Of a stretch of 64,000 nt of DNA, positions 50,581 through 60,264 are shown one piece after another. Each line of letters opens with the position of its first letter. The stretch's first letter is position 1. This DNA is from Sphingobacterium pedocola (lineage in GTDB: Bacteria > Bacteroidota > Bacteroidia > Sphingobacteriales > Sphingobacteriaceae), in NCBI RefSeq assembly GCF_015209965.1, contig NZ_MU158692.1, positions 231,311-295,310 of the forward strand, written 5' to 3'. Under the pieces are notes generated by a model. It ran no database searches. It was not told the origin of the DNA and saw nothing but the letters and a program-made list of their open reading frames with translations. The position numbers and the translations under genes were made by a program.

Positions 50581-52368
50581 TCAAAATAATATCTTTTCAG
50601 ATGGATAAATATAACTCTTGTTCTTAATATTCTTTATAAATGCCACGAGTAATGTTAATGTACCCACCCGCCCCACGAACATCGTGAACGCCAAGATTAT
50701 CTTACCCGAGCTACTTAGCGAAGGTGTGGCACCGAGACTTAGGCCACAGGTCGTATACGCCGATATCGTCTCAAAGAGGAGCATTTTCATTTCCTTTTCT
50801 GGCTCTGTAAAACTCAGTAACACAAAAGAGAACGTGATGGTAACTACCGAAAGGATAATAATAGCGAAAGCCTTGTTGACAGATTCAGGGGCAATCCTTC
50901 TTTTATAAATCTCCAGAGAATCTTTTCCCCTCGCCAAGGACAATATATTCATCAATGCAATAGCCACCGTAGTTACTTTTACTCCACCGCCAGTAGAACC
51001 AGGCGCAGTGCCTATCCACATCAATGTCGTCATCATAATCAGGGTAGGAGCACTCACCAAATTTAGATTTACGCTATTAAATCCTGCAGATCGCGAAGCA
51101 TTTGCCATGAAAAAAGACGTTATCCATTCTCCTATAGCCGTACGATCTTCGATCAGGGTATGATGCTGTTCCATGACAAAATACGAAACAGTCGCCAGCA
51201 CCATTACGATCAAATTACAGGTAAGTATGAATTTAGAGTTAAAGGTAAAAGCCTGCGGTTTATGAATATATTTTTTATTAAAGATTACCGTATCCACAAG
51301 TCCTTTAAACTTAGCCTTAAAATAAGTGTAAAAGTTGAATACCGTACCGAATCCCAGGCTACCAAAAACAAAGATAGCAGAAAGCGCAATCTGAAAACCG
51401 TAATTGTATCTATAGGTATCATTCATTACCCCGTCCTTGATAACGGTAAAACCCGAGTTACAAAAAGAAGAGATCGCATGGAAAGCACAGAAAAAAACCT
51501 TTTCTCCTAAACTACTGAACGCCACATTGTCGAGTGAAATAAAAATAAATATCCCTCCGATAAACTCGAAGAGTAGCGTGATGAATATAATGGTTAGCAA
51601 GGTCGATATGACTGCATTCAATTTCTTCTCTCCTAATATTTCTCCAAACATCAGCTGATTTTTAAACGAAAATCCGCCAGAAAAAAAATAGCCAAAAAAA
51701 CCGGTGAATGTCATGATCCCCAGACCGCCAACCTGTATCAGTAGCATAATGATCCCCTGTCCAAATAGCGAAAAGTTGGCAGAGATATCGGTCACTGTCA
51801 ACCCGGTGATACATACTGCACTTGTCGCCATAAAAAAAGCATCTACAAAACTCAGGGGCGCAATTAAAGTCGTTCTTGGAAGCATGAGTAAAACAGTACC
51901 TATCAGAATAAGGCCCAGAAAACTGATGACGAATAATATCGTCGGATTAAAATAAAAATTGTCGAAGAAGAGGCTACTTTTAGATAACTCAGATAAAAAC
52001 ACGACAGCGATTCCCACGTACAACCACTCATCTTTCGCAAAAAAGGATAGGATAGGCTCAGTCGAAATCCGGGAAACCATGATAAAAAAAAAGTAAAAAA
52101 TAACGAGAATCCCGGAATAATTGGAAACGTTTATTTTTTTTAACACAAAAATCGAAGATGCAATACGGATAAGTTCTAACACAAACAAACCGTAGAACAT
52201 GTACAGAATTGCCGTTCCCGTTTTCAACGCTATGCCAGCGTCCGTAATGTATCCCACGTGCACAATGACTGTAAATGCGCAAATCATGCTCACATAGAGC
52301 ATGATTTGATCAACTACTTTTTTTCGATATGTGAATACAAACTTTAAAAAGCTAACGAGAACCTCCAT
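50581..52368 (-). CDS. potassium uptake channel subunit (TrkH/KtrB family) with N-terminal extension
   Basis: 595 residues. The KtrB/TrkH core (from about 140) has four pore loops with their selectivity-filter glycines: CITGL, CNSGF, RSAGF and TTCGL. The first 140 residues form about four extra hydrophobic helices not present in ordinary KtrB (about 450 residues). Pairs with the RCK protein downstream. Follows the AsmA-like gene by 29 bases. Confidence 0.93.
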   Translation of the reverse strand: MEVLVSFLKFVFTYRKKVVDQIMLYVSMICAFTVIVHVGYITDAGIALKTGTAILYMFYGLFVLELIRIASSIFVLKKINVSNYSGILVIFYFFFIMVSRISTEPILSFFAKDEWLYVGIAVVFLSELSKSSLFFDNFYFNPTILFVISFLGLILIGTVLLMLPRTTLIAPLSFVDAFFMATSAVCITGLTVTDISANFSLFGQGIIMLLIQVGGLGIMTFTGFFGYFFSGGFSFKNQLMFGEILGEKKLNAVISTLLTIIFITLLFEFIGGIFIFISLDNVAFSSLGEKVFFCAFHAISSFCNSGFTVIKDGVMNDTYRYNYGFQIALSAIFVFGSLGFGTVFNFYTYFKAKFKGLVDTVIFNKKYIHKPQAFTFNSKFILTCNLIVMVLATVSYFVMEQHHTLIEDRTAIGEWITSFFMANASRSAGFNSVNLNLVSAPTLIMMTTLMWIGTAPGSTGGGVKVTTVAIALMNILSLARGKDSLEIYKRRIAPESVNKAFAIIILSVVTITFSFVLLSFTEPEKEMKMLLFETISAYTTCGLSLGATPSLSSSGKIILAFTMFVGRVGTLTLLVAFIKNIKNKSYIYPSEKILF

Positions 52369-52397
52369 AACACAAACATAGGAATATTAAACTGTGT

Positions 52398-54203
52398 TTA
52401 CTTTTCGTCATCGTTCTTTGGCTTGTCTTTTTTCTTAAATATACCTCTTATAAAACCTTTTGTTTTATTGACTGCCGAATTGGATTCTTTTACCGCTTCC
52501 TGAGCCTTAGCTGCAGTCCCCGTTAATCTCGCTTCCCGTTCGGGGCTTATGCCCGCTGTTTGCTTTATACCGTCCAGCAAGCTTTGCCATAGCGTTTTAA
52601 AGAAGGTATGCTCCGGGTCACGCTTGTAGTTAATCTTGCCTACGTGGTAGATTTCATTTGCATCGGGATTGCTATCGTTGATGATAATTTGATTCACCAA
52701 GAAGGAAATTATCTTTTTAGACGTCTGCGCTTTACCTTTTTCTTGTTCATTAAGGAGATTAATTTTTAAATTGTTGTAATCGAATCTAAAATCACCCCAA
52801 TTCCTATGATCAGTGCCCTCCATATCAAAAGTCACTTTCTTCATATTTCCTGAAGCCAATTCGACATTTAGCAGCGGTTTCAAAATACGATTGAATGCTG
52901 TGGCATTCATCGCTCCGACACTACCCTTATAGGTATGGTAACCATTCTTACTCAACATGTCAAAACCAAATTTCGCGTGTAAGCTTCCCGAATTCATGAT
53001 TTTTGCCGAGAGGTCCGCCCGCATAAACTTGTCCTTTTTAAGTACCGACGTATCATTCGTTACATTCGTCAAATTACCTTTCGCATTATTAAAGCTAATA
53101 GAACCCTCTTTCCCATATTTAGCACTAAATTCATGATACGTAATGGTCACGTTATCTACAAAAACAGTATCCAACCGAATCAGGCTATTCAGCTTCATTA
53201 GCTGTTGGTGAGGAGAACGCCCTATTTTATTCTTGGGATATTTGGGGTATCGCTTATCGTTTGATAAGTCAACGATTCCATTTTTTAATTCTACGCTACT
53301 GGCAATCGTTTTTCGATCTTCTAACAATTGCTTGAAATCCAAATGTTCAAGACGTAGCGTATCAAACTTCAGAATCGTCATCGTGATATTTCTGTTCTTC
53401 TGCTTAAAAAAAGCAGATTTAGCCATTTTGGGCTCATAAGCAAACTTGGTCAATAAGAGATTCTGGTCTTTTGTATTAATGCTTAAGTCGTCAAACTTCA
53501 ACTTATAGAAACCATCGGAAAGATCGTATTCAAATCCCGGGACGTGTACATCGATCATTTTAGTGTAGAAAAGACGGCTAGAATCACCAATCGACGTTTT
53601 GTCGACTAAAACGTCATGTATTTTAACCGTAACCTTATTAAGTTCGACTCCAGTGGATTTTCCAGCGTTGAGCTTTGAATACGTAAACTTAACATTATCC
53701 AATTGCACATCGCGCACGTTCACGGAAGTGAAGATGTTTTCTATGCTTTCGTAAAGCGTCTTTTTGGGTTCGGTGGATAGGGTGTCGTTGAAAGCGTGCT
53801 GTTCCGACATTAAATGAATTTCCGGTTCTTCAAGAAAGATGCTTTTAATATACAACTGCCTGCTTCTTAGCACATCCCACAAACTAAATCTCCTAATCTT
53901 CAAGGCCTTAAGTTTGATATGAAAACGATTATCAGGCGCAGATTGATTCGTTATCATTTGCTGATAAATCGCAGAATCGGGAATCAATTCGACCTGACGA
54001 AGCGTAACATTTCCCAATCCGATGTTGAGATCCAAATCGTCGTAGGTTAATGTATACAGTCCATTTGAGGACTTGTGCACCACTTCCTTAAGCTTGGTTT
54101 CTAGGATAGGTTTCCAATTTCTCCCGTAGTACCATAGCACGCCACCTACTGTCAAAAGCAGGAGTGCCAGAATGATGAGTATCCATTTCCAGATTGGTTT
54201 CAT
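52398..54203 (-). CDS. AsmA-like membrane-anchored protein
   Basis: 601 residues. One N-terminal helix (about 6-25, WKWILIILALLLLTVGGVLWYYG) and a long, mostly beta periplasmic body resembling AsmA/DUF748 proteins, with a basic C-terminal tail. By analogy such proteins bridge inner and outer membrane and move phospholipids; this is inference. No catalytic motif. A weak A/T hairpin precedes it after rsgA. Confidence 0.65.
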   Translation of the reverse strand: MKPIWKWILIILALLLLTVGGVLWYYGRNWKPILETKLKEVVHKSSNGLYTLTYDDLDLNIGLGNVTLRQVELIPDSAIYQQMITNQSAPDNRFHIKLKALKIRRFSLWDVLRSRQLYIKSIFLEEPEIHLMSEQHAFNDTLSTEPKKTLYESIENIFTSVNVRDVQLDNVKFTYSKLNAGKSTGVELNKVTVKIHDVLVDKTSIGDSSRLFYTKMIDVHVPGFEYDLSDGFYKLKFDDLSINTKDQNLLLTKFAYEPKMAKSAFFKQKNRNITMTILKFDTLRLEHLDFKQLLEDRKTIASSVELKNGIVDLSNDKRYPKYPKNKIGRSPHQQLMKLNSLIRLDTVFVDNVTITYHEFSAKYGKEGSISFNNAKGNLTNVTNDTSVLKKDKFMRADLSAKIMNSGSLHAKFGFDMLSKNGYHTYKGSVGAMNATAFNRILKPLLNVELASGNMKKVTFDMEGTDHRNWGDFRFDYNNLKINLLNEQEKGKAQTSKKIISFLVNQIIINDSNPDANEIYHVGKINYKRDPEHTFFKTLWQSLLDGIKQTAGISPEREARLTGTAAKAQEAVKESNSAVNKTKGFIRGIFKKKDKPKNDDEK

Positions 54204-54318
54204 ATGTATATAACTTGCTTTTTTCTGTTGGCATCATGGATATTTCATAATCCGGCTCGATTCACCCAACTTTTCATTAAACAAAAAAAAATATCTTTTG
54301 TTTTAATTAAAGGTATGC

Positions 54319-55239
54319 TTATCGTCGCGTATCCTCATTATTATATATACTAATGTAGCTATCGTAACGAGAAGATTCTATATCACCTTCTTCCACGGCT
54401 TCCAATACCACACAGCCCGGTTCATTTAAGTGTCGGCAGTTATTAAATTTGCATTTGTTCATCAATTGCCGCATCTCAGGAAAAAAGTGGGATAGTTCCC
54501 GCTTTTCGATATCCACTATTCCCAATTCACGAATTCCGGGCGTATCAATCAATTTACCGCCAAATGGCAGATCGATCATTTCGGCAAATGTTGTCGTGTG
54601 CTTACCTTGGTCCGACCAATCAGAGATGTTGCCCGTTCTCAATTCCACCCCGGGTACAATCCTGTTTACCAAGGTAGACTTACCAACACCAGAGTGTCCA
54701 GATACCAAGGTTACCTTATCTTTCAACAGATAACGAATTGCATCTATATTCGTTCCCTCCATGGCCGACACCTCATAACACGGATATCCAATATTCTCAT
54801 ATATCGATTTGTATTCCCGCAATATTTCCAAACCTTCGTCGCTGAACAAATCCAATTTATTAAATACCAAAATAGCAGGGATATCGTAGGCCTCCGCAGT
54901 CACTAAAAAACGATCAATAAACCCCAGGGAAGTGGGGGGAGAGGCCAATGTTACCACTAAAATAGCCTGGTCTAGGTTCGCCCCGATGATTTGTGTTTGC
55001 TTAGAAAGGTTTACAGATTTACGGATTATATAGTTTTTACGCGGTTCTAATACGTTGATGACACCACTTGCCTGATCGGGTTCTAAATCAAAATGCACCC
55101 AATCGCCCACGGCAATAGGGTTTGTAGTCTTGATCCCTTTGGTTCTAAATTTTCCCTTGATGCGACAATCGTATTGCTCCCCGTCTTCTCCCAAAACCTG
55201 ATACCAACTTCCGGTAGATTTTGTAACTAGTCCTCTCAT
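54319..55239 (-). CDS. rsgA: ribosome small subunit-dependent GTPase A
   Basis: Assists 30S ribosome maturation. 306 residues: OB fold (about 1-70), circularly permuted GTPase with FNKLD (G4, about 126-130) before the GHSGVGKST Walker A (171-179) and DTPGIRELG, then a zinc domain with the CKFNNCRHLNEPGC ligands. Divergent from polA. Confidence 0.96.
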   Translation of the reverse strand: MRGLVTKSTGSWYQVLGEDGEQYDCRIKGKFRTKGIKTTNPIAVGDWVHFDLEPDQASGVINVLEPRKNYIIRKSVNLSKQTQIIGANLDQAILVVTLASPPTSLGFIDRFLVTAEAYDIPAILVFNKLDLFSDEGLEILREYKSIYENIGYPCYEVSAMEGTNIDAIRYLLKDKVTLVSGHSGVGKSTLVNRIVPGVELRTGNISDWSDQGKHTTTFAEMIDLPFGGKLIDTPGIRELGIVDIEKRELSHFFPEMRQLMNKCKFNNCRHLNEPGCVVLEAVEEGDIESSRYDSYISIYNNEDTRR

Positions 55240-55323
55240 ACTTTTAAACTTACCGATTTATCCATCATATCCTAATACAAAAGTCGCAAAAAATTATTAA
55301 TATCAAGCTAGCACCTATTTTAT

Positions 55324-55331
55324 TACCTTTG
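55324..55331 (+). promoter_or_regulatory. putative polA -7 box
   Basis: TACCTTTG matches TAnnTTTG, 27 bases before the polA ATG. The -33 region lacks a TTG. Confidence 0.4.
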
Positions 55332-55358
55332 TGTCAACACGGATAAATAACAGTTTTA

Positions 55359-58157
55359 ATGAAAAAATTATTTCTATTAGACGGGATGGCTCTGATTTAT
55401 AGAGCATACTTTGCATTAAATAAGGTGCCGAGATTGACAAGTTACGGTCTGAACACCGGTGCAATAATGGGATTCACCAATACCCTATTGGAAGTATTAA
55501 AAAATCATCAGCCTTCGCACATTGCGGTTGTGTTTGACACTGCTGCTCCCACTAACCGTCATTTAGAATTTGAAGCCTATAAAGCACACCGTCAGGAAAT
55601 GCCCGAAGATCTGGCAACCTCAATACCCTATATCTTTCGTCTCATCGAGGGTTTTAACATTCCGATTATTACGATGGATGGCTACGAGGCAGACGATATC
55701 ATCGGCACTTTGGCAAAAAAAGCAGAAAAAGAAGGGTTTACCGTGTACTGTATGACGCCCGATAAAGATTTTGGACAACTGGTCTCAGAATCGATTTTCA
55801 TTCTTAAACCCGCACGCATGGGCAATGGAGCTGAGGTACTAGGTGTTCCCGAAATACTTGAAAAATGGGAAATAACGGATGTGAGCCAAGTTATAGACAT
55901 TCTAGGCCTCTGGGGCGACGCTGTGGATAATATTCCGGGAATACCTGGAATTGGTGAAAAAACCGCAAAAAAATTAGTCCAAGAGTTTGGCTCTGTAGAG
56001 GGATTGATTGCCAATTCAGGTCTACTTAAAGGAAAGCAGAAAGAAAATGTTGAAAATTTTGCGCAGCAAGGATTAATTTCTAAAAAACTAGCTACGATAC
56101 TGCTTGATGTTCCCGTCGATTTAGATGAGGAAGCCCTGGCATTAGATCAACCGAATAAGGAACTTTTGGAACCGCTGTTTGCAGAGCTGGAATTTAGAAC
56201 ACTCGGCAAACGTGTATTCGGGGACGATTTTACCATCGTTGATTCTCCCTCCAAATCTACTAACGGACAGATGGATCTGTTTGCAGCGATCAGTGAGACA
56301 CCAGTGGATAGCAGCATACAAATACCAACACCGGTATCTCCTTCATTTAACATTTCAAATACCGTTCACGATTACATCTTAGTCGATACCCCTCAGGAAA
56401 TAGAAAAACTAGCTAGCCTTCTCGCTGCCCAGCCCGGTTTCTGTTTCGATACGGAATCCACTAGCCTGGATGCACTGCAGGCAGAGATTGTCGGCTTATC
56501 CTTTGCATTTGAGGCGGGCAAGGCCTATTACGTTCCTACACCGCGCGACAAAGAAGAAGCACAAGCCGTTGTCGATACCTTCAAACCTGTTTTCGAAAAT
56601 CCCGCGGTTCAAAAAATCGGACAGAATGTCAAATACGATTTACTTCTTCTGTCCAGGTACAACGTAAGCATACGTGGCCCATTATTTGACACTATGCTGG
56701 CCCATTACCTTATTGATCCCGATACACGCCACGGCATGGATATCCTTTCGGAAACCTATCTTGGCTACAGTCCAGTATCCATTACAGAACTAATCGGCGC
56801 AAAAGGTAAAAATCAAGGCAACATGCGCGATGTGGAAATCGAAAAAATAAAAGAATATGCAAGCGAAGATGCAGATATTACCTGGCAACTTCATGAAAAA
56901 TTCAAACCCCTGTTGGAAAATACATTTACCAGAGACCTTGCTAACCAAGTAGAGTTTCCTTTGGTCTATGTCTTAGCCGAAATGGAAAAAACAGGTGTAA
57001 AAATAGATATCGACACACTCCGGACTTTTTCCAAATCCTTAGCGTGCGACATCGCAGTACTTGAGCGCACGATATATGAAAAAACGGGCGTAACGTTTAA
57101 TATTGCATCTCCAAAACAACTTGGGGAAATCTTGTTTGATAAGCTTCAATTAGATCCGAAGGCAAAGAAAACAAAAACAGGACAATATAAAACCGGGGAA
57201 GACGTGTTATCTGCACTCGCGCACAAATCAGATATTGTGAAGGACATATTGGACTTTCGACAATTGCAGAAGCTTAAATCCACCTACGTGGATGCCCTGC
57301 CTAGTTTGATCAACCCAGACACCGGCCTCATTCATACATCCTACAATCAAGCTGTAGCCGCTACAGGACGTTTGAGTTCGACAAACCCTAACTTACAGAA
57401 CATCCCGATCCGAACAGAAAAAGGACGCGAGGTACGCAAGGCATTTATCCCTAGAGCTGACGATCACGTGATCCTATCTGCCGATTATTCGCAGATCGAG
57501 CTCCGCATTATGGCAGAATTGAGTCAAGACGAAAACATGCTCGAAGCGTTTATACAGGGGCATGATATCCATCGTGCAACGGCAGCCAGAGTATATGGAA
57601 TAGATCTGGATGAAGTTACCTCCGACCAGCGACGTAATGCCAAAGCAGTCAATTTTGGAATCATCTATGGGCAGTCTGCTTTTGGGCTTTCCCAAAGCTT
57701 AGGTATCCCCCGTCGAGAGGCTGCTGAAATAATCGATCAATATTTTGGACAGTACCACGGTATCCGCACCTACATGTCTAAAGCAATAGAATTTGCCAAA
57801 GAAAATGGTTATGTCGAGACGATTCTAAAACGTCGTAGGTACCTTCGTGATATCAATTCAGCAAATATGACGGTGAGGGGCTTTGCAGAGCGAAATGCAG
57901 TAAATGCACCAATTCAAGGATCTGCCGCCGATATGATCAAAGTGGCTATGATCAACATTCAAAAAGACATCCAGGATAAAAAATTATCGGGCAAGATGAT
58001 TATGCAGGTGCACGATGAGTTGGTATTTGATATCCCTAAACATGAGATAGAAGAATTTAAAAGTATTATATTTGATAGAATGAAATCAGCGATCCCGATG
58101 CGCGTACCAATAGAGGTCGAAATCGGGACAGGTTCAAATTGGTTGGAAGCACATTAG
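55359..58157 (+). CDS. polA: DNA polymerase I
   Basis: 932 residues with all three domains. The 5'-3' exonuclease fills about 1-290 (MKKLFLLDGMALIYRAYFA...). The proofreading exonuclease keeps DTES (Asp364, Glu366), GQNVKYDLLLL and YASEDAD, so it appears active, unlike many Bacillus-type Pol I. The polymerase has motif A DYSQIEL (Asp709), motif B RRNAKAVNFGIIYG (758-771) and motif C VHDELVF (His885, Asp886, Glu887). Functions in Okazaki fragment processing and repair. A MORN-like gene starts 6 bases downstream. Confidence 0.98.
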   Translation: MKKLFLLDGMALIYRAYFALNKVPRLTSYGLNTGAIMGFTNTLLEVLKNHQPSHIAVVFDTAAPTNRHLEFEAYKAHRQEMPEDLATSIPYIFRLIEGFNIPIITMDGYEADDIIGTLAKKAEKEGFTVYCMTPDKDFGQLVSESIFILKPARMGNGAEVLGVPEILEKWEITDVSQVIDILGLWGDAVDNIPGIPGIGEKTAKKLVQEFGSVEGLIANSGLLKGKQKENVENFAQQGLISKKLATILLDVPVDLDEEALALDQPNKELLEPLFAELEFRTLGKRVFGDDFTIVDSPSKSTNGQMDLFAAISETPVDSSIQIPTPVSPSFNISNTVHDYILVDTPQEIEKLASLLAAQPGFCFDTESTSLDALQAEIVGLSFAFEAGKAYYVPTPRDKEEAQAVVDTFKPVFENPAVQKIGQNVKYDLLLLSRYNVSIRGPLFDTMLAHYLIDPDTRHGMDILSETYLGYSPVSITELIGAKGKNQGNMRDVEIEKIKEYASEDADITWQLHEKFKPLLENTFTRDLANQVEFPLVYVLAEMEKTGVKIDIDTLRTFSKSLACDIAVLERTIYEKTGVTFNIASPKQLGEILFDKLQLDPKAKKTKTGQYKTGEDVLSALAHKSDIVKDILDFRQLQKLKSTYVDALPSLINPDTGLIHTSYNQAVAATGRLSSTNPNLQNIPIRTEKGREVRKAFIPRADDHVILSADYSQIELRIMAELSQDENMLEAFIQGHDIHRATAARVYGIDLDEVTSDQRRNAKAVNFGIIYGQSAFGLSQSLGIPRREAAEIIDQYFGQYHGIRTYMSKAIEFAKENGYVETILKRRRYLRDINSANMTVRGFAERNAVNAPIQGSAADMIKVAMINIQKDIQDKKLSGKMIMQVHDELVFDIPKHEIEEFKSIIFDRMKSAIPMRVPIEVEIGTGSNWLEAH

Positions 58158-58163
58158 AATTTT

Positions 58164-59303
58164 ATGAGAAGATCCGTTCAACTTTTAATATACGTTATCC
58201 TATATGGAAACCTCTGTTGGGCACAACAAGATTCTGTGCATAAACCGATTTTCTTTGAGCGGGCACCTCAAGGTCTGACGCGATTTTTCTTTGACCAAAA
58301 TTATTATTTAGTTGACAAAAATTGTCCATTCAAATATATTGAACGGGTCGTGGGTTTTATCCCGTCCACAAACCAATTTAATGGCGAGTTTAAAGATTTT
58401 GGACCCAATGGCCGCGTTCTTTTGACGGGCAACTATGTGAATGGAAAAAAAGACGGAACTTTTAAAGCATACCATCCCAACGGGAATTTGAAATGGGAAA
58501 CAACGTTTAAAGATGGCGAATACCTCGGGGAATGGAACTTCTATTACCCCGATGGCAAACCCCTATTATTTTTGGAGTTTGACACTGCAGACTATGCCAT
58601 CAAACAAATGTGGAATCAGAAAGCCAAGCAAATCGTAACCGATGGAGAAGGAAGATATGATTTTACGATGCCCATCATTGGATTTACAGAACATGGATTT
58701 ACTTTTTACAATAGAAAAGGTACAATAAAAAAAGGGAAGCCGGATGGTCTATGGCAAGTGATGCTAGGCGACCATCAAAAGACGAACTATTACATCGGCG
58801 AAGAATACTATGAAAATGGCGCTCGTCATCGCGTTCATGTTGATCGTGACTTTTTCAACTATTATAGCGCCAGCCTCACGAATCTGAACGAATTCAGCAT
58901 CCTCCCCAACGATTACTTTGGACTCGCCGAGCTGCTTCTCAGCAAGAATTGCTCTTTTGATGATTTTTCTGGCTTCTCGATTTACCTAGTTAAACGCTTC
59001 GAGACAGCGAGAAGATCTTTAAATCTTAAAATAAACGGTGATTTCCAAGCGACCATCCACTATAAAGTCGCTGTTTCCCCTAAAGAAGACCCCAAAGTAA
59101 TTGACATTAAATTTCCCGATTCCATTCCTTCCAACAACAAAGAAGCATTGGAAACTCTCATTAAGGATGTACCTTATTACCTTCCTTCGTATAAGGATGG
59201 ACAGGAAATAGATGATGTATTAACCGTTACATTTAACATTGTAAACAGCCCTGAAGAACTGATTTTTCACTCCGTGCGCATCAACCGGGAAAATGGAGAA
59301 TAG
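58164..59303 (+). CDS. exported protein with MORN-like (YwqK-type) repeats
   Basis: 379 residues, signal peptide ending near LCWAQQ (about residue 20). Repeated NGxFKDFGPNGRVLLTGNYVNGKKDGTFKAYHPNGN-type units (about 70-135) belong to the MORN-like repeats of the YwqK antitoxin family. The C-terminal half (about 270-379) resembles a TonB-C-like fold only loosely. No toxin partner adjoins it, and the toxin-antitoxin label of the family should not be read as function. Probably co-transcribed with polA. Confidence 0.78.
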   Translation: MRRSVQLLIYVILYGNLCWAQQDSVHKPIFFERAPQGLTRFFFDQNYYLVDKNCPFKYIERVVGFIPSTNQFNGEFKDFGPNGRVLLTGNYVNGKKDGTFKAYHPNGNLKWETTFKDGEYLGEWNFYYPDGKPLLFLEFDTADYAIKQMWNQKAKQIVTDGEGRYDFTMPIIGFTEHGFTFYNRKGTIKKGKPDGLWQVMLGDHQKTNYYIGEEYYENGARHRVHVDRDFFNYYSASLTNLNEFSILPNDYFGLAELLLSKNCSFDDFSGFSIYLVKRFETARRSLNLKINGDFQATIHYKVAVSPKEDPKVIDIKFPDSIPSNNKEALETLIKDVPYYLPSYKDGQEIDDVLTVTFNIVNSPEELIFHSVRINRENGE

Positions 59304-59318
59304 TTAAAATAAATTTTC

Positions 59319-59326
59319 TAAGTTTG
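59319..59326 (+). promoter_or_regulatory. putative psd -7 box
   Basis: TAAGTTTG matches TAnnTTTG, 105 bases before the psd start. The leader contains an ATATCCA/TGGATAT inverted repeat and a 14-codon open frame (59342-59386) of doubtful meaning. No TTG at -33. Confidence 0.35.
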
Positions 59327-59431
59327 TAAAAAAATAGCAGTATGAAATATCCATGTAGCACAGACTGCACAAACAGGAATGATTAGGGTGTGGATATTCC
59401 ATATGACAACTAAAAAACAGAATAAATACAT

Positions 59432-60085
59432 ATGAAATTTCACAAAGAAGGCTACACAAGCCTTGCGATTACCATTTTATTCATATTCATCATAAATGCA
59501 GTAGCAGATTATTATGATGCACCTGCTTCGGTCAAATGGATATTATATATTTTTTCGGCCTTTCTTTTTATTACCATCGTTCAATTTTTTAGGAGTCCTA
59601 CAAAAAAAATTTCAGTGGAAGACAACATCATCTTGTGTCCGGCCGATGGCAAAGTGGTTGTAATTGAAGAAACGGAAGAGACGGAGTATTTTAAGGATAA
59701 GAGAATCCAGGTATCGATTTTCATGTCACCGGTCAACGTCCATGTGAATAGAAATCCCATTTCAGGTATTGTATCCTACTTTAAATATCATCCCGGCAAG
59801 TTTTTGGTGGCCTGGCATCCCAAATCTTCTACCGCTAACGAGCGTACAACAGTGGTCGTAAAGCATCAGAACAATACAGAAGTATTATTCCGTCAGATCG
59901 CTGGCGCACTGGCCCGTCGAATCGTGTGGTATGTAAAAGCAGGGGATACTGTAACACAAGGAAGTGAGTTCGGTTTTATAAAATTTGGCTCCCGCGTGGA
60001 TCTCTTTTTACCGTTGGGCACCCAGATTGATGTTAACATAAACGATAAGGTTGTGGGCGGAAAAACGATAATAGCGAGATTTTAA
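59432..60085 (+). CDS. psd: phosphatidylserine decarboxylase
   Basis: Makes phosphatidylethanolamine. 217 residues, the short form. Two membrane helices (about 10-50), FMSPVNVHVNR (about 97-107), and the self-cleavage site FGSR with Gly186-Ser187, where Ser187 becomes the pyruvoyl cofactor. The phosphatidylserine synthase gene is not in the window. Terminates at 60118-60143. Confidence 0.94.
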   Translation: MKFHKEGYTSLAITILFIFIINAVADYYDAPASVKWILYIFSAFLFITIVQFFRSPTKKISVEDNIILCPADGKVVVIEETEETEYFKDKRIQVSIFMSPVNVHVNRNPISGIVSYFKYHPGKFLVAWHPKSSTANERTTVVVKHQNNTEVLFRQIAGALARRIVWYVKAGDTVTQGSEFGFIKFGSRVDLFLPLGTQIDVNINDKVVGGKTIIARF

Positions 60086-60117
60086 TATTATCTTAACATA
60101 TATATCACTAATTTTAG

Positions 60118-60143
60118 GCTTCATTTTTTGAAGCTTTTTTTTT
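60118..60143 (+). terminator. psd terminator
   Basis: GCTTCA (60118-60123) pairs with TGAAGC (60129-60134), followed by a nine-T run. Confidence 0.85.
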
Positions 60144-60264
60144 CGAAAGTGTCTATCAACGGCCATTAAGAACCGTCATGGAACATTTTTCACCATTTGT
60201 TTAGCTATCTATGGTGTTCAAGGCTCCCAAGATCGGTTCATAGCAGTTGATGTTACTATTAAAC

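Noticed and set aside
58164..59303. Toxin-antitoxin system
   Set aside because: The MORN-like repeats give this label in databases, but there is no partner gene and the protein has a signal peptide; it is more likely an exported repeat protein.
59342..59386. 14-codon leader peptide before psd (MKYPCSTDCTNRND)
   Set aside because: No regulatory logic such as a run of one codon and no coupled terminator; length is within chance expectation.
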